From: JBEEMU01 sp043778315
GTDB lineage: Bacteria > Bacteroidota > Bacteroidia > Chitinophagales > Saprospiraceae
Direction: 5' to 3'
Length of the DNA: 31,317 nucleotides
NCBI GenBank assembly: GCA_043778315.1
Contig: JAYWGJ010000183.1
Location: 1 to 31,317, forward strand
The translations under genes were made by a program, and so were the position numbers. Each line of letters opens with the position of its first letter. The first letter of the stretch is position 1. The notes under the pieces were generated by a model. The model was not told the DNA's origin. It searched no databases and saw nothing but the letters and a program-made list of their open reading frames with translations. Below, piece by piece: positions 1 to 6,871 of the stretch.

Positions 1-1836
1 TATCGGGACAAACATCGGACCGCCAAAACACGGATAAGTGCGCGTACTCACCACGCCGTTTTTCAAGTAGCTTTGCGCCCAACAATACTCGTTGCCTGCC
101 GTATCGTCGTTTTTGAGTTGCGGCACATACCACAACACTAACGACTCGTTTGCTATCGGTTCGGGCTGCGGCTCTATAAACTTTTCGGGACCCTGATGGT
201 AATCCGTATTGCAACACGGACCTATCGTGACCAAGTCGGCATCGCCTTCGTCGAGGTCGATATGCGATTTTGTGACAAACACAAAAGCGTTATCGCCTCT
301 GCCTTTATCTGCAAACTGTCCACGCGCGGGCGCAATATAGAAGCCTTCGTTTGTTTTGTCGGCTATTTTGTATTGAAATAGGTCTTTGGTGACAGGCGAA
401 AGCTCTGTTTGTAGCTGCCAGCCTTCTTTTTGCCACGTTTTCCAGTCGTTTCCTGTCCATTCTGCAAAAGAATTGTCGTTTTGCGGCAGTGCAATGCGAA
501 AAACAGGGCGATAAGTGCCGTCGTTGCCGCAGCCGCGTCCTACACTCGCTGTCGCTACGCGCAATCTGCCGTCGTCATAAAATTCGTAGCGTTGCACATA
601 ATTGTAGTTGCAAGGCGTAGGCCAGCCTTCGCTATGAAAGCCTTGTTCTAATACAAAGCCTACTTTTTTGCCACTTTCGTACAAGTCGTTGATAGCGGGC
701 GGCTCTACGGCTAACACCGTCGCGGTGCTAAAATACGGGCAACCGATAGCGTCGGAGTACCCGAAACCGTCGGTTTTGGAGTAGCTGACGTGCCAATCTA
801 CGAGTTTCGCGTTCAACATAACCAATTTATTTTTGTAGCGAATGTCGCTGATACGCAAACCGTCGCTGCTCGTAATCATATAGTTGAGTTGCCAGTCGTT
901 GCGTGCGAGCGGTAGTTCTTTTTTGCAAAAACAATCGGTGAGTTTTTCGTATTCTAAGCTGCGCTGCGAAACGGGCGCGGCAGGACCCGTCGTACCGATA
1001 TTCGTCCAGCGAACGCCCACTAGTCGGAGGTCCGTCATATCCACAATCGCCCAAAGTGCTTTGTCGCCTTTTACGAAGGTCGGCGCGACGCACAGGTGTT
1101 GCGACCGCTCGCAACGGCTACGGTTGAGCGCGGTTTTGGTGTCGGGCATTAGGGCTTGCTCGGGCGACGGGCGATAGCCGAGTGCGCGCTGTACCTCGGG
1201 CGCGTCGCAAGCGATTTGGAGGGCTAAAAGCCGCAAATCTTTGGGTATATCGGGTTGAGTGTGAGCGAGTTGCAGTATATTGACTACCGCTTTATTGGGT
1301 AGGCTTACTATCGCTACCACAGTCGCATTAAACGCATAATTATACAGTTCTACGCGGTAGCAACTGCCTTGCTGAAACACGGTTTTGGTGTCGGTGCGGA
1401 AGTCGCTTTCGCGTGCAGGATAGACTCCAAACACCTCGCAGCGTAGCCCGTTGCCTTGCGCGGTAGTCAAATAACGGCTAATATTTGGGTTTGCCAATGC
1501 AATAGTTACAGCTTCGTGCTGTATAGCATCGAGCGCAGGCAACCACGCGGTTTTAGCGCGTAAAGCGGCATTTATAGCCGCTAAATGCGCTTGTATGTAA
1601 AGCGGTTTAGTACCGACGGTGTCTATTTTGGCGAGTTCGGCGGAGTTGCCGTAGCCCAAAACGAGTGTGTCAGGCGGTGCAATTTGTGGCGTAAACAATA
1701 CGACTGCTTTCGCGGCAACGGGCGGCTGCGCTGCGGGTGTAGTCGCGATTTTGCCACTTGCGTTGCACGCCGAAAAGCAAATTGCGTTGGTATAAAACGC
1801 CATCAGAAGCGATACATTGCGTCGAAAAAGAAGCAT
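1..1836 (-). CDS. Copper-amine-oxidase-like lipoprotein, 3' end missing
   Basis: The reading frame is open for 612 codons and continues beyond base 1. The start at 1836 gives a lipoprotein signal with Cys24 after FSA, so the protein is probably membrane-anchored and exported. Residues about 253-283 resemble the N3 domain of copper amine oxidases, and from about 313 (NDWQLNYMI) the pattern follows the catalytic domain, including a GxGxxxxxxGC stretch near 357-366. Residues 410-413 read NYNY, at the place of the family motif N-Y-D/E-Y whose first Tyr (here Tyr411) becomes topaquinone. The usual HxH copper pair appears replaced by Tyr-Arg-Pro (442-444), and no His is seen at the third ligand site after LVLWY (566-570). 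The fold assignment is inference from motif order. Loss of copper ligands suggests a non-oxidase role. A promoter lies just upstream. Confidence 0.72.
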   Translation of the reverse strand, partial: MLLFRRNVSLLMAFYTNAICFSACNASGKIATTPAAQPPVAAKAVVLFTPQIAPPDTLVLGYGNSAELAKIDTVGTKPLYIQAHLAAINAALRAKTAWLPALDAIQHEAVTIALANPNISRYLTTAQGNGLRCEVFGVYPARESDFRTDTKTVFQQGSCYRVELYNYAFNATVVAIVSLPNKAVVNILQLAHTQPDIPKDLRLLALQIACDAPEVQRALGYRPSPEQALMPDTKTALNRSRCERSQHLCVAPTFVKGDKALWAIVDMTDLRLVGVRWTNIGTTGPAAPVSQRSLEYEKLTDCFCKKELPLARNDWQLNYMITSSDGLRISDIRYKNKLVMLNAKLVDWHVSYSKTDGFGYSDAIGCPYFSTATVLAVEPPAINDLYESGKKVGFVLEQGFHSEGWPTPCNYNYVQRYEFYDDGRLRVATASVGRGCGNDGTYRPVFRIALPQNDNSFAEWTGNDWKTWQKEGWQLQTELSPVTKDLFQYKIADKTNEGFYIAPARGQFADKGRGDNAFVFVTKSHIDLDEGDADLVTIGPCCNTDYHQGPEKFIEPQPEPIANESLVLWYVPQLKNDDTAGNEYCWAQSYLKNGVVSTRTYPCFGGPMFVPI

Positions 1837-1861
1837 AAATAAAAGGCTTATATATTTTCAA

Positions 1862-1893
1862 CAAATGTAAGGAGTTTTTTTGAAATTAGTAAA
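1862..1893 (-). promoter_or_regulatory. Promoter of the amine-oxidase-like gene
   Basis: On the minus strand the sequence reads TTTA, 20 bases, then TACATTTG (1862-1869). This matches the Bacteroidota sigma-70 consensus TTTG-N19-21-TAnnTTTG with one change at -33. Transcription would begin about 20 bases before the start codon at 1836. It sits in the 84-base gap after the DUF7948-like gene. Confidence 0.5.
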
Positions 1894-1920
1894 CGAAATT
1901 GGAATAAATACTGTTTTTCG

Positions 1921-2769
1921 TTATCCAATAATATACAAAACGCTATCGGGATTGAACGAATTATCTACTTCCAAGCCCAAAAACCCGTCTTTGGTAAACA
2001 CATATTTTACCTCAAAAAATTTCTTTTTACCTTCAATAAATTGGTAGGCTTTCGGCGACGGCGTGTTTATTTCGTTGTCACCAATCGTAATATTTAGGCT
2101 GTGAAGCGGGTCTATCGTCCAACTCGTCACACCGTTTACGGCAATTCTAATGTCCGAAATATCGGCACTCGGACGTACCGTGAAGCGGTAATTAAATCCT
2201 TTATTATCGATGCCATCAAAGCCAATATCGATATTTTTATAAATATTTTCGTACCAAATCTCCTTATACTGCGCTACAAAAACCGTTTTGTCGCGTTCCA
2301 GAACGTATTTGCTACCACCTTTCGGGTTTTTGGGCGCGAGACTTGCAGTAGGGAGCGCGCCCTCAAATTGCCACGACCACAGCAAGCCAACGTTTTCTTC
2401 TGTGATACCAAATTCCACTTCGTTCGCAAAAAACTGCTGGCGCATACCCTCCGCCTCCAAGCGGTAGAGCGCGGGGCTGTGCCATTGTCCTTTATTAGGT
2501 CGGATATTGTACTTGTTTTCCAGCTTTGGTTTGATAAAAAACTGCTCTGCATCACTGGGTGCGTCGGCATTAGCAAGGTCTATTTCGGGTATGATGGCTG
2601 CGCTAAGGCTGCGCGAAGTAGCCGCTAACGACCGCGAAGTAGCGGCTGCGGACGGCGTAGTCGGCTGCGTGGCTGGGGTAGGCAGGTGTTCGGTATTAGC
2701 TGCGCTTTGCGCAAACAAAAAAAATGGTATAGAAGATAATATAGCTGTATGGAAGACGGGGTTAGTCAT
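1921..2769 (-). CDS. Secreted DUF7948-like domain protein
   Basis: A 282-residue protein with a signal peptide (about residues 1-24, ending near QSAAN), a Thr/Ala/Ser-rich linker with two copies of AATSRSL (42-55), and then a domain starting near RPNKGQW. That NxGQW start, the Val/Ile-rich strands and the NIDIGFDG stretch resemble the N-terminal domain found before SBBP beta-propeller repeats in Bacteroidota surface proteins (DUF7948). In such proteins the domain is followed by repeats and a T9SS signal. Here the protein stops at about the place where the repeats would begin. It could be a natural single-domain form or the surviving front of a larger gene. No partner gene or function can be assigned. 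The domain assignment is from memory of the family pattern. Confidence 0.7.
   Translation of the reverse strand: MTNPVFHTAILSSIPFFLFAQSAANTEHLPTPATQPTTPSAAATSRSLAATSRSLSAAIIPEIDLANADAPSDAEQFFIKPKLENKYNIRPNKGQWHSPALYRLEAEGMRQQFFANEVEFGITEENVGLLWSWQFEGALPTASLAPKNPKGGSKYVLERDKTVFVAQYKEIWYENIYKNIDIGFDGIDNKGFNYRFTVRPSADISDIRIAVNGVTSWTIDPLHSLNITIGDNEINTPSPKAYQFIEGKKKFFEVKYVFTKDGFLGLEVDNSFNPDSVLYIIG
2605..2646 (-). repeat. In-frame 21-base tandem repeat
   Basis: Two adjacent 21-base units encode AATSRSL twice (residues 42-55 of the DUF7948-like protein). The units are GC-richer than the surrounding sequence and lie in the linker between signal peptide and folded domain, where length change would be tolerated. 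Confidence 0.6.
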
Positions 2770-2881
2770 GGATTTGATAAATTTTGGGGTTTTTGTTTTT
2801 TAGAATTATATATTTTTAAAAGGAAAAAGTAATAAATTGTAATAAAAAAAGTATTTTTAGTAATAAATAACTACTAACATA

Positions 2882-2889
2882 TACCTTTA
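2882..2889 (+). promoter_or_regulatory. Candidate -7 element before the DUF1573 gene
   Basis: TACCTTTA matches seven of eight positions of TAnnTTTG. A T-run stands for the -33 element at a slightly long spacing. It lies in the AT-rich divergent gap 2770-3039, about 180 bases before the start at 3067, so the leader would be long. I see no other gene or structure in this gap. Confidence 0.35.
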
Positions 2890-3066
2890 CAGACGAAGTT
2901 AGTTCGTGTATAGTTGCGTAAGTTTAAAAAATATCATTTTTATAATGTCACAAAATTATCAAATTCTTTATCTTTTTATTTAACACAATTAAATGTTATA
3001 GTATATCAAAACTTGATTATCAATTCATTATAAATAAAAATGCTAATAATTTACTATAAAAATATT

Positions 3067-3441
3067 ATGTCGATAAGAGTGATTTTTTTTGTATTTTTTT
3101 TGTTCCTCAAACTTAATATTATCTACGCACAGGTACAGAATACGGTGCGTTTTGATACGCTGGAGCATGATTTTGGGTTCATTCCGCGTGGTTTGGAGGC
3201 TACATTTACGTTTCAATTGATTAATAAAAGCGGTGCGCCGATAACGATTGACAATGTGCGCGCTACTTGTAGCTGTACTACCGCCGATTTTGACCCCGAA
3301 ACGCTCCTGCCTGTCGGTGCAAATCCGTTTCCTGTAAGTTACGATGCTCGTGAGTTAGGTTTTTTTGAGAAAAAAGTAAAAGTTTTCGTACACGGTGTCC
3401 GTAAGCCGTTCATATTGGTAATTGTTGGCGAGGTTCAGTAA
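3067..3441 (+). CDS. DUF1573 secreted protein
   Basis: The start at 3067 (MSIRVIFF) places a hydrophobic signal peptide at the N-terminus, cleaved near IIYAQ. The alternative start at 3040 adds nine residues before it. The mature part, about 100 residues, matches DUF1573: an HDFG motif, an EATFTF strand, NKSG, and a CSCT motif, ending in short strands typical of an immunoglobulin-like fold. DUF1573 proteins are very common single-domain exported proteins in Bacteroidota, and their function is not established. The next gene has its own promoter, so this gene is probably a separate unit. Recognition of the family is firm and no role can be given. Confidence 0.88.
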   Translation: MSIRVIFFVFFLFLKLNIIYAQVQNTVRFDTLEHDFGFIPRGLEATFTFQLINKSGAPITIDNVRATCSCTTADFDPETLLPVGANPFPVSYDARELGFFEKKVKVFVHGVRKPFILVIVGEVQ

Positions 3442-3447
3442 TTTTTA

Positions 3448-3479
3448 TTTGCATAAAAAAAATATTTGACGTACTTTTA
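3448..3479 (+). promoter_or_regulatory. Promoter of the peroxiredoxin gene
   Basis: TTTG at 3448-3451, a 20-base spacer, then TACTTTTA at 3472-3479 match the Bacteroidota housekeeping promoter except for the last base. Transcription would begin near 3485, giving a leader of about 40 bases. The downstream genes at 3525 and 4014 are likely one transcript ending at the terminator at 4583. Confidence 0.6.
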
Positions 3480-3524
3480 CAGCGAGATAGTATCACAAAT
3501 AATCAATAAGAAACAATCAAAAAA

Positions 3525-3980
3525 ATGTTAAAAGTAGGCGACAAAGCACCAGACTTTAAATTATTTAATAGCGAACTCAAAGAGGTTTCGCTACACGATT
3601 ACGCGGGTAAAAAACTAATCATACAGTTTTTTCCGCAAGCCTTTACGGGCGTATGCACGGAGCAGCTCTGCGAAGCACGAGACAACATGGCGGTTTATCA
3701 GGGCTTAGGCGCGGAGGTATTAGCCGTTTCGGTGGACTCGGTGTTTACCTTAGCGAAGTTCAAAGCAGACAACGCTTACACGTTTGCGATGCTGTCGGAT
3801 TTCAATAAAACAACGTCGGCAGCCTACGGCGCGCTCTACGAAGAGTTCGCGTTTGGTATGAAAGGCGTGTCGCGCCGTGCTGCTTTTGCTATCGACGGCG
3901 ACGGCGTTATCCGCTACGCTGAGGTATTGGAGTCGGCGGGTGACTTGCCTAATTTCATCGCTTTGCGTGCTGCATTATAG
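3525..3980 (+). CDS. Peroxiredoxin, AhpE/BCP-like
   Basis: A 151-residue cytoplasmic thiol peroxidase that would reduce hydrogen peroxide and organic peroxides. The active site is FFPQAFTGVCTEQLC: Thr41 and peroxidatic Cys44 in the Pxxx(T)xxC pattern, with Cys49 five residues later. The sequence order VGDKAPDF, FFP, LAVSVDS, SDF, and a C-terminal region near SRRAAFAID with the conserved Arg is typical of AhpC/TSA-family proteins of this length. The TGVCTxxLC form is common in AhpE-like and redoxin-type members. No dedicated reductase gene is adjacent, so thioredoxin or a similar donor is presumed. The lipoprotein gene 33 bases downstream is likely cotranscribed. Confidence 0.92.
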   Translation: MLKVGDKAPDFKLFNSELKEVSLHDYAGKKLIIQFFPQAFTGVCTEQLCEARDNMAVYQGLGAEVLAVSVDSVFTLAKFKADNAYTFAMLSDFNKTTSAAYGALYEEFAFGMKGVSRRAAFAIDGDGVIRYAEVLESAGDLPNFIALRAAL

Positions 3981-4013
3981 TTGTAATATTATAATAAAAC
4001 AAATATAAAAAAT

Positions 4014-4559
4014 ATGACTGCTAAAATTATTTGTCTTGCACTCCCTTTGTGTCTTGCGTTAGCTTGTACGCCAAAAAAAGTGGCGCAAAAAACGGTCGAG
4101 CCTATTCCGAAAGCTGCGGCGGTGGCCGAGGTCAAAAAAGAAACGCCAAAACCTGGACGTGGTGCGCCGACCCGCTATAAAGTGGTGAGTTTGGAACGTA
4201 CAGGCTGCTTCGGCAAATGTCCCGCTTATGTTTTTGAGGTTTGGAACGACGGCGTAGCAATTTACGCTGGTGCGCGGAATGTGGAGCGGTTAGGTAAGTT
4301 TGAGGCGCAGGCTTCGGAAGACCTAATCAATAAGATAAAGGAATTGGGCGCGGAGCTTGGTATATTAAAAATGGAAGACGGCTACCCTCTGAACAAGGAA
4401 AAACGACCTGCCGACTTGCCTGTCACGAATGTTTATTTTAATAACGGTGACAAGGAGCATTATACCGTCGATGTTATGGGCGCGCCAGAAGAACTCACTA
4501 AGTTTGAGCGAGCGGTGGACGAAATAATGAACAGTATGGACTGGAAACCTATCAAATAG
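4014..4559 (+). CDS. DUF6438 lipoprotein
   Basis: A 181-residue lipoprotein. The signal ends in LALA before Cys18, followed by a Lys/Pro/Ala-rich linker to about residue 50. The folded part has SLERTGCFGKCPAYVF, the CFGxCPxY signature of DUF6438, followed by the expected VWNDGVAIYAG strand and a glycine-based turn. The two cysteines of that signature may form a disulfide in the periplasm (inference). The function of the family is unknown. It is 33 bases after the peroxiredoxin gene and ends just before a strong terminator, so the pair probably forms a transcript. A link to oxidative stress is only suggested by position. Confidence 0.85.
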   Translation: MTAKIICLALPLCLALACTPKKVAQKTVEPIPKAAAVAEVKKETPKPGRGAPTRYKVVSLERTGCFGKCPAYVFEVWNDGVAIYAGARNVERLGKFEAQASEDLINKIKELGAELGILKMEDGYPLNKEKRPADLPVTNVYFNNGDKEHYTVDVMGAPEELTKFERAVDEIMNSMDWKPIK

Positions 4560-4582
4560 TAGATGGTTTAATAAAACTGTAC

Positions 4583-4620
4583 AAAAAACGGTTATCGGCG
4601 TTCGCCGATAACCGTTTTTT
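4583..4620. terminator. Bidirectional intrinsic terminator
   Basis: A perfect 12-base-pair stem (4589-4600 with 4603-4614) with a two-base loop is flanked by six A on the left and six T on the right, so it works in both directions. It separates the convergent DUF6438 gene and lipA. Its right T-run touches the lipA stop codon. Confidence 0.93.
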
Positions 4621-5507
4621 TATTTTTTATTGGGCAAAACGTGGCGTTCGGCGTGGTACGAAGAGCGCACTAAGGGTCCGCTTTCTACATAATCGAAACC
4701 TTTTTGCAAGCCTATTTCTTTGTACCTCGCGAAGGTATCGGGGTGTACAAACTCGGCAACGGCGATATGCATTTTGGTGGGTTGGAGGTACTGCCCGAGC
4801 GTGAGTACGTCGCAGCCGTGCGCTACGAGGTCGTCCATCGCCTCCAGTATCTGCGCTTCGGTTTCGCCGAAACCGACCATAATACCCGATTTGGTGCGTT
4901 TGCCTGCCGCTTTGGTGCGCTGTATCTGCTCTAAGCTGCGGTCGTAGCGCGCCTGCGGGCGCACCTTTCTGTACAAGTCGCGGACGGTTTCCATGTTGTG
5001 CGACACCACTTCCTGCCCGCCTGCAATCATGAGTTCGAGCGCGTCCCAGTTCGCTTTCACGTCGGGTATGAGCGTCTCGATGGTCGTGTTGGGCGTTTGT
5101 TTTTTCACTTCTACCACCGTCGCGTTCCATATTGCTGCGCCTCTGTCTTTGAGTTCGTCGCGGTTCACGGACGTGATGACGGCGTGTTTGCACTGCATCA
5201 AACGGATAGCGTCGGCTACGCGGCGCGGCTCGTCTTCGTCATACTCGTTCGGTCTGCCTGTCTTGACGGCGCAAAACGAGCAAGAGCGCGTACACACATT
5301 GCCCAAAATCATAAAAGTAGCCGTGCCTTCGCCCCAACACTCGCCCATATTCGGGCAGTGACCGCTTTGGCAAATGGTGTGGAGTTGGTGCGTATCGACG
5401 AGTTCGCGGACGTTGCGGTAGCTTTCGCCAATCGGCAGTTTCACGCGCAGCCAATCGGGGCGTTTTACGCGCTCGGGTTCTGATACTATTATCGGTAAAT
5501 CAATCAT
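4620..5507 (-). CDS. lipA: Lipoyl synthase LipA
   Basis: A 295-residue radical-SAM enzyme that inserts two sulfur atoms into octanoyl groups on lipoyl domains. Both iron-sulfur sites are visible: Cys46, Cys51, Cys57 (CxxxxCxxxxxC, the auxiliary cluster consumed as the sulfur source) and Cys72, Cys76, Cys79 (CxxxCxxC, the SAM cluster). Near the C-terminus RSSYHA supplies the conserved serine that ligates the auxiliary cluster. Length and start fit the family. lipB is not in the window. A promoter hexamer lies about 25 bases upstream, and the stop codon abuts the bidirectional terminator, so it appears monocistronic. Confidence 0.97.
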   Translation of the reverse strand: MIDLPIIVSEPERVKRPDWLRVKLPIGESYRNVRELVDTHQLHTICQSGHCPNMGECWGEGTATFMILGNVCTRSCSFCAVKTGRPNEYDEDEPRRVADAIRLMQCKHAVITSVNRDELKDRGAAIWNATVVEVKKQTPNTTIETLIPDVKANWDALELMIAGGQEVVSHNMETVRDLYRKVRPQARYDRSLEQIQRTKAAGKRTKSGIMVGFGETEAQILEAMDDLVAHGCDVLTLGQYLQPTKMHIAVAEFVHPDTFARYKEIGLQKGFDYVESGPLVRSSYHAERHVLPNKK

Positions 5508-5531
5508 TCTTTCTTAGGTTTATTCCAAACG

Positions 5532-5539
5532 CAAAATTA
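5532..5539 (-). promoter_or_regulatory. Promoter -7 element for lipA
   Basis: Read on the minus strand this is TAATTTTG, a full match to TAnnTTTG. Transcription would start about 20 bases before the lipA ATG. No good TTTG is seen at the usual -33 distance, so confidence is moderate. Confidence 0.45.
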
Positions 5540-5604
5540 ATACTTTTTTTATTAATAACAGTATTTGTTTCAATCAGTTTAGATAAGGGACGCTTTGTTG
5601 TATT

Positions 5605-5637
5605 AGATTTGGTAAATCTTTAAGATTTGATAAATCT
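5605..5637. repeat. Two tandem short palindromes
   Basis: AGATTTGGTAAATCT is followed after three bases by AGATTTGATAAATCT. Each is a six-base-pair hairpin and together they are a direct repeat. They lie between lipA and the downstream end of the barrel gene, so they could be a weak 3' structure for the minus-strand transcript. There is no clear T-run. Confidence 0.5.
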
Positions 5638-5657
5638 CGGGCGGGCGCACTCGCTAT

Positions 5658-6515
5658 TTATTTCCGCTGTCCAAATTGTAGCGCAGCATACAGATTAATA
5701 AACACGGCTTGATTAGGTTGGTTTATCATAATCGGCACTTTTTTGTAGTACCCTTCTACCATGATGCCCCCTTCGAAGGCGCGTATAAAGTCGTCGAACG
5801 CACCCCAATCTAGGTGCAGCGCGATTTTGCCAAATGCACCTGGGATAGGTTGTATGCGGTCTAAGCCATAGCTAAAACCCGAGCTTCCGTATATAATTTC
5901 GGAATTTAAAAAATCTCTTGCATTATCTTCTGTATAGCGTTCGGTAGAAAGGCTGTAGCTCCCTTGTGCATTAACTCTAATAAGGTCTAAATAGTAGGGT
6001 TTGGCTAAGCCGAGCGACACGCCGCCGCTATACGTCATACCGATAGCTACGCCGTTGCGCTCGGCTTTTTCGCTGAAAAACCTTTTTTTGCCTAAGCCTG
6101 CATGAAGCGTATAAAAATTATTTTGCTTACCATATATATAGGCGTGCGGCTGACTGTTTGGGCTGTTTGCAAAATTCGTATTCGGGTTGCGGTATTGCCG
6201 ATTATCGGTAATCTCTCCTAATTCTATATGCCAAAACGTCGCAGTGCGGTAGGTGCGTATTCGCCCTTTCTGTACGCCAAACCCCCAGCCGTTGGTGTGT
6301 ATAAAAGCATAGCCCGACAACTCTTCATCATAAATAATGCCTTTGAGCGCAGGTTTTTCCTTTGGCGCGTTGCCGCGAACCGTGGTTTTAGTGGCTTCGC
6401 TGCCAAACGAAACGACGGTGGTTTTGGCGGCAGCCGTGTCTTGCTGCGCCCGCGCTTCGTTGGCGGTCGTTAGTAAAGTGGTCAGCACGAGTGCGACGGG
6501 AATGTATTTTTTCAT
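5658..6515 (-). CDS. Putative outer-membrane beta-barrel protein
   Basis: A 285-residue exported protein with a clean signal peptide cleaved after ARA-Q (about residue 24). After a short Thr/Ala-rich linker, the sequence alternates hydrophobic and polar residues with many aromatics and glycines (GYAFIHTNGWGFGVQKGRIRT, FWHIELGE, NFYTLHAGLG), and it ends in a strand-like LYAALQFGQRK. These are the marks of an outer-membrane barrel. The GRIRTYRTATFWHIELGE stretch looks like a conserved Bacteroidota family without assigned role that I recognise only in general form. No catalytic motif is seen. It stands alone, with lipA downstream behind a separate promoter and a repeat-rich spacer upstream. Confidence 0.7.
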   Translation of the reverse strand: MKKYIPVALVLTTLLTTANEARAQQDTAAAKTTVVSFGSEATKTTVRGNAPKEKPALKGIIYDEELSGYAFIHTNGWGFGVQKGRIRTYRTATFWHIELGEITDNRQYRNPNTNFANSPNSQPHAYIYGKQNNFYTLHAGLGKKRFFSEKAERNGVAIGMTYSGGVSLGLAKPYYLDLIRVNAQGSYSLSTERYTEDNARDFLNSEIIYGSSGFSYGLDRIQPIPGAFGKIALHLDWGAFDDFIRAFEGGIMVEGYYKKVPIMINQPNQAVFINLYAALQFGQRK

Positions 6516-6549
6516 TATTTAAGCTATATTAAGCGGTAAGCCGCGAACT

Positions 6550-6696
6550 GTAAGCGATAAACTTTTTGACCGTTAGGGAGGCAGTTTGAAGCGGTAAGCT
6601 AAGAAGCGGTAAGCGATAAACTTTTTGACCGTTAGGGAGGCAGTTTGAAGCGGTAAGCGATAAACTTTTTGACCGTTAGGGAGGCAGTTTGAAGCG
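6550..6696. repeat. Three near-identical 44-base tandem units
   Basis: Copies at 6550-6593, 6609-6652 and 6653-6696 begin GTAAGCGATAAAC and end GTTTGAAGCG. A 15-base insert (GTAAGCTAAGAAGCG) separates the first two. A degenerate partial copy follows to about 6726. The array lies in the 356-base gap upstream of the barrel gene, on which side no clear promoter is seen. Confidence 0.92.
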
Positions 6697-6726
6697 GTAA
6701 GCTAAGAACTAAAAACTTTCTGACCT

Positions 6727-6871
6727 TCGCGAGCATAAGCTTATTGCTTACAGCTCATTGCTTACAGTTTTATTTTTTTCAGCTTACAGTTTTATTTTTC
6801 CAGCTTAGAGTTTTATTTTTTGTACTCGCGAGCATAAGTTTATCGCTTACAGCTTCTTGCTTACAGCTTTA
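6727..6871. repeat. Direct repeats facing the tandem array
   Basis: Two copies of about 46 bases start with TCGCGAGCATAAG at 6727 and 6826, 99 bases apart. Each contains GCTTACAG motifs. Between them are about three short units of CAGCTTACAGTTTTATTT type. The TTATCGCTTAC motif here is the reverse complement of GTAAGCGATAA in the 44-base units, so the two repeat blocks could pair into a long imperfect stem. The block ends at the stop codon of the class V aminotransferase gene. Confidence 0.85.

Noticed and set aside
3040..3066. Upstream start codon for the DUF1573 gene
   Set aside because: The nine added residues come before a complete signal peptide that begins naturally at 3067.
4993..5483. 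Plus-strand frames opposite lipA
   Set aside because: LipA has complete cofactor motifs on the minus strand, and the antisense frames have no signal, domain or promoter. They are GC-codon shadows.
5605..5637. Tandem palindromes considered as a CRISPR fragment
   Set aside because: Two 15-base units with a three-base gap have no spacer and no cas genes are present.
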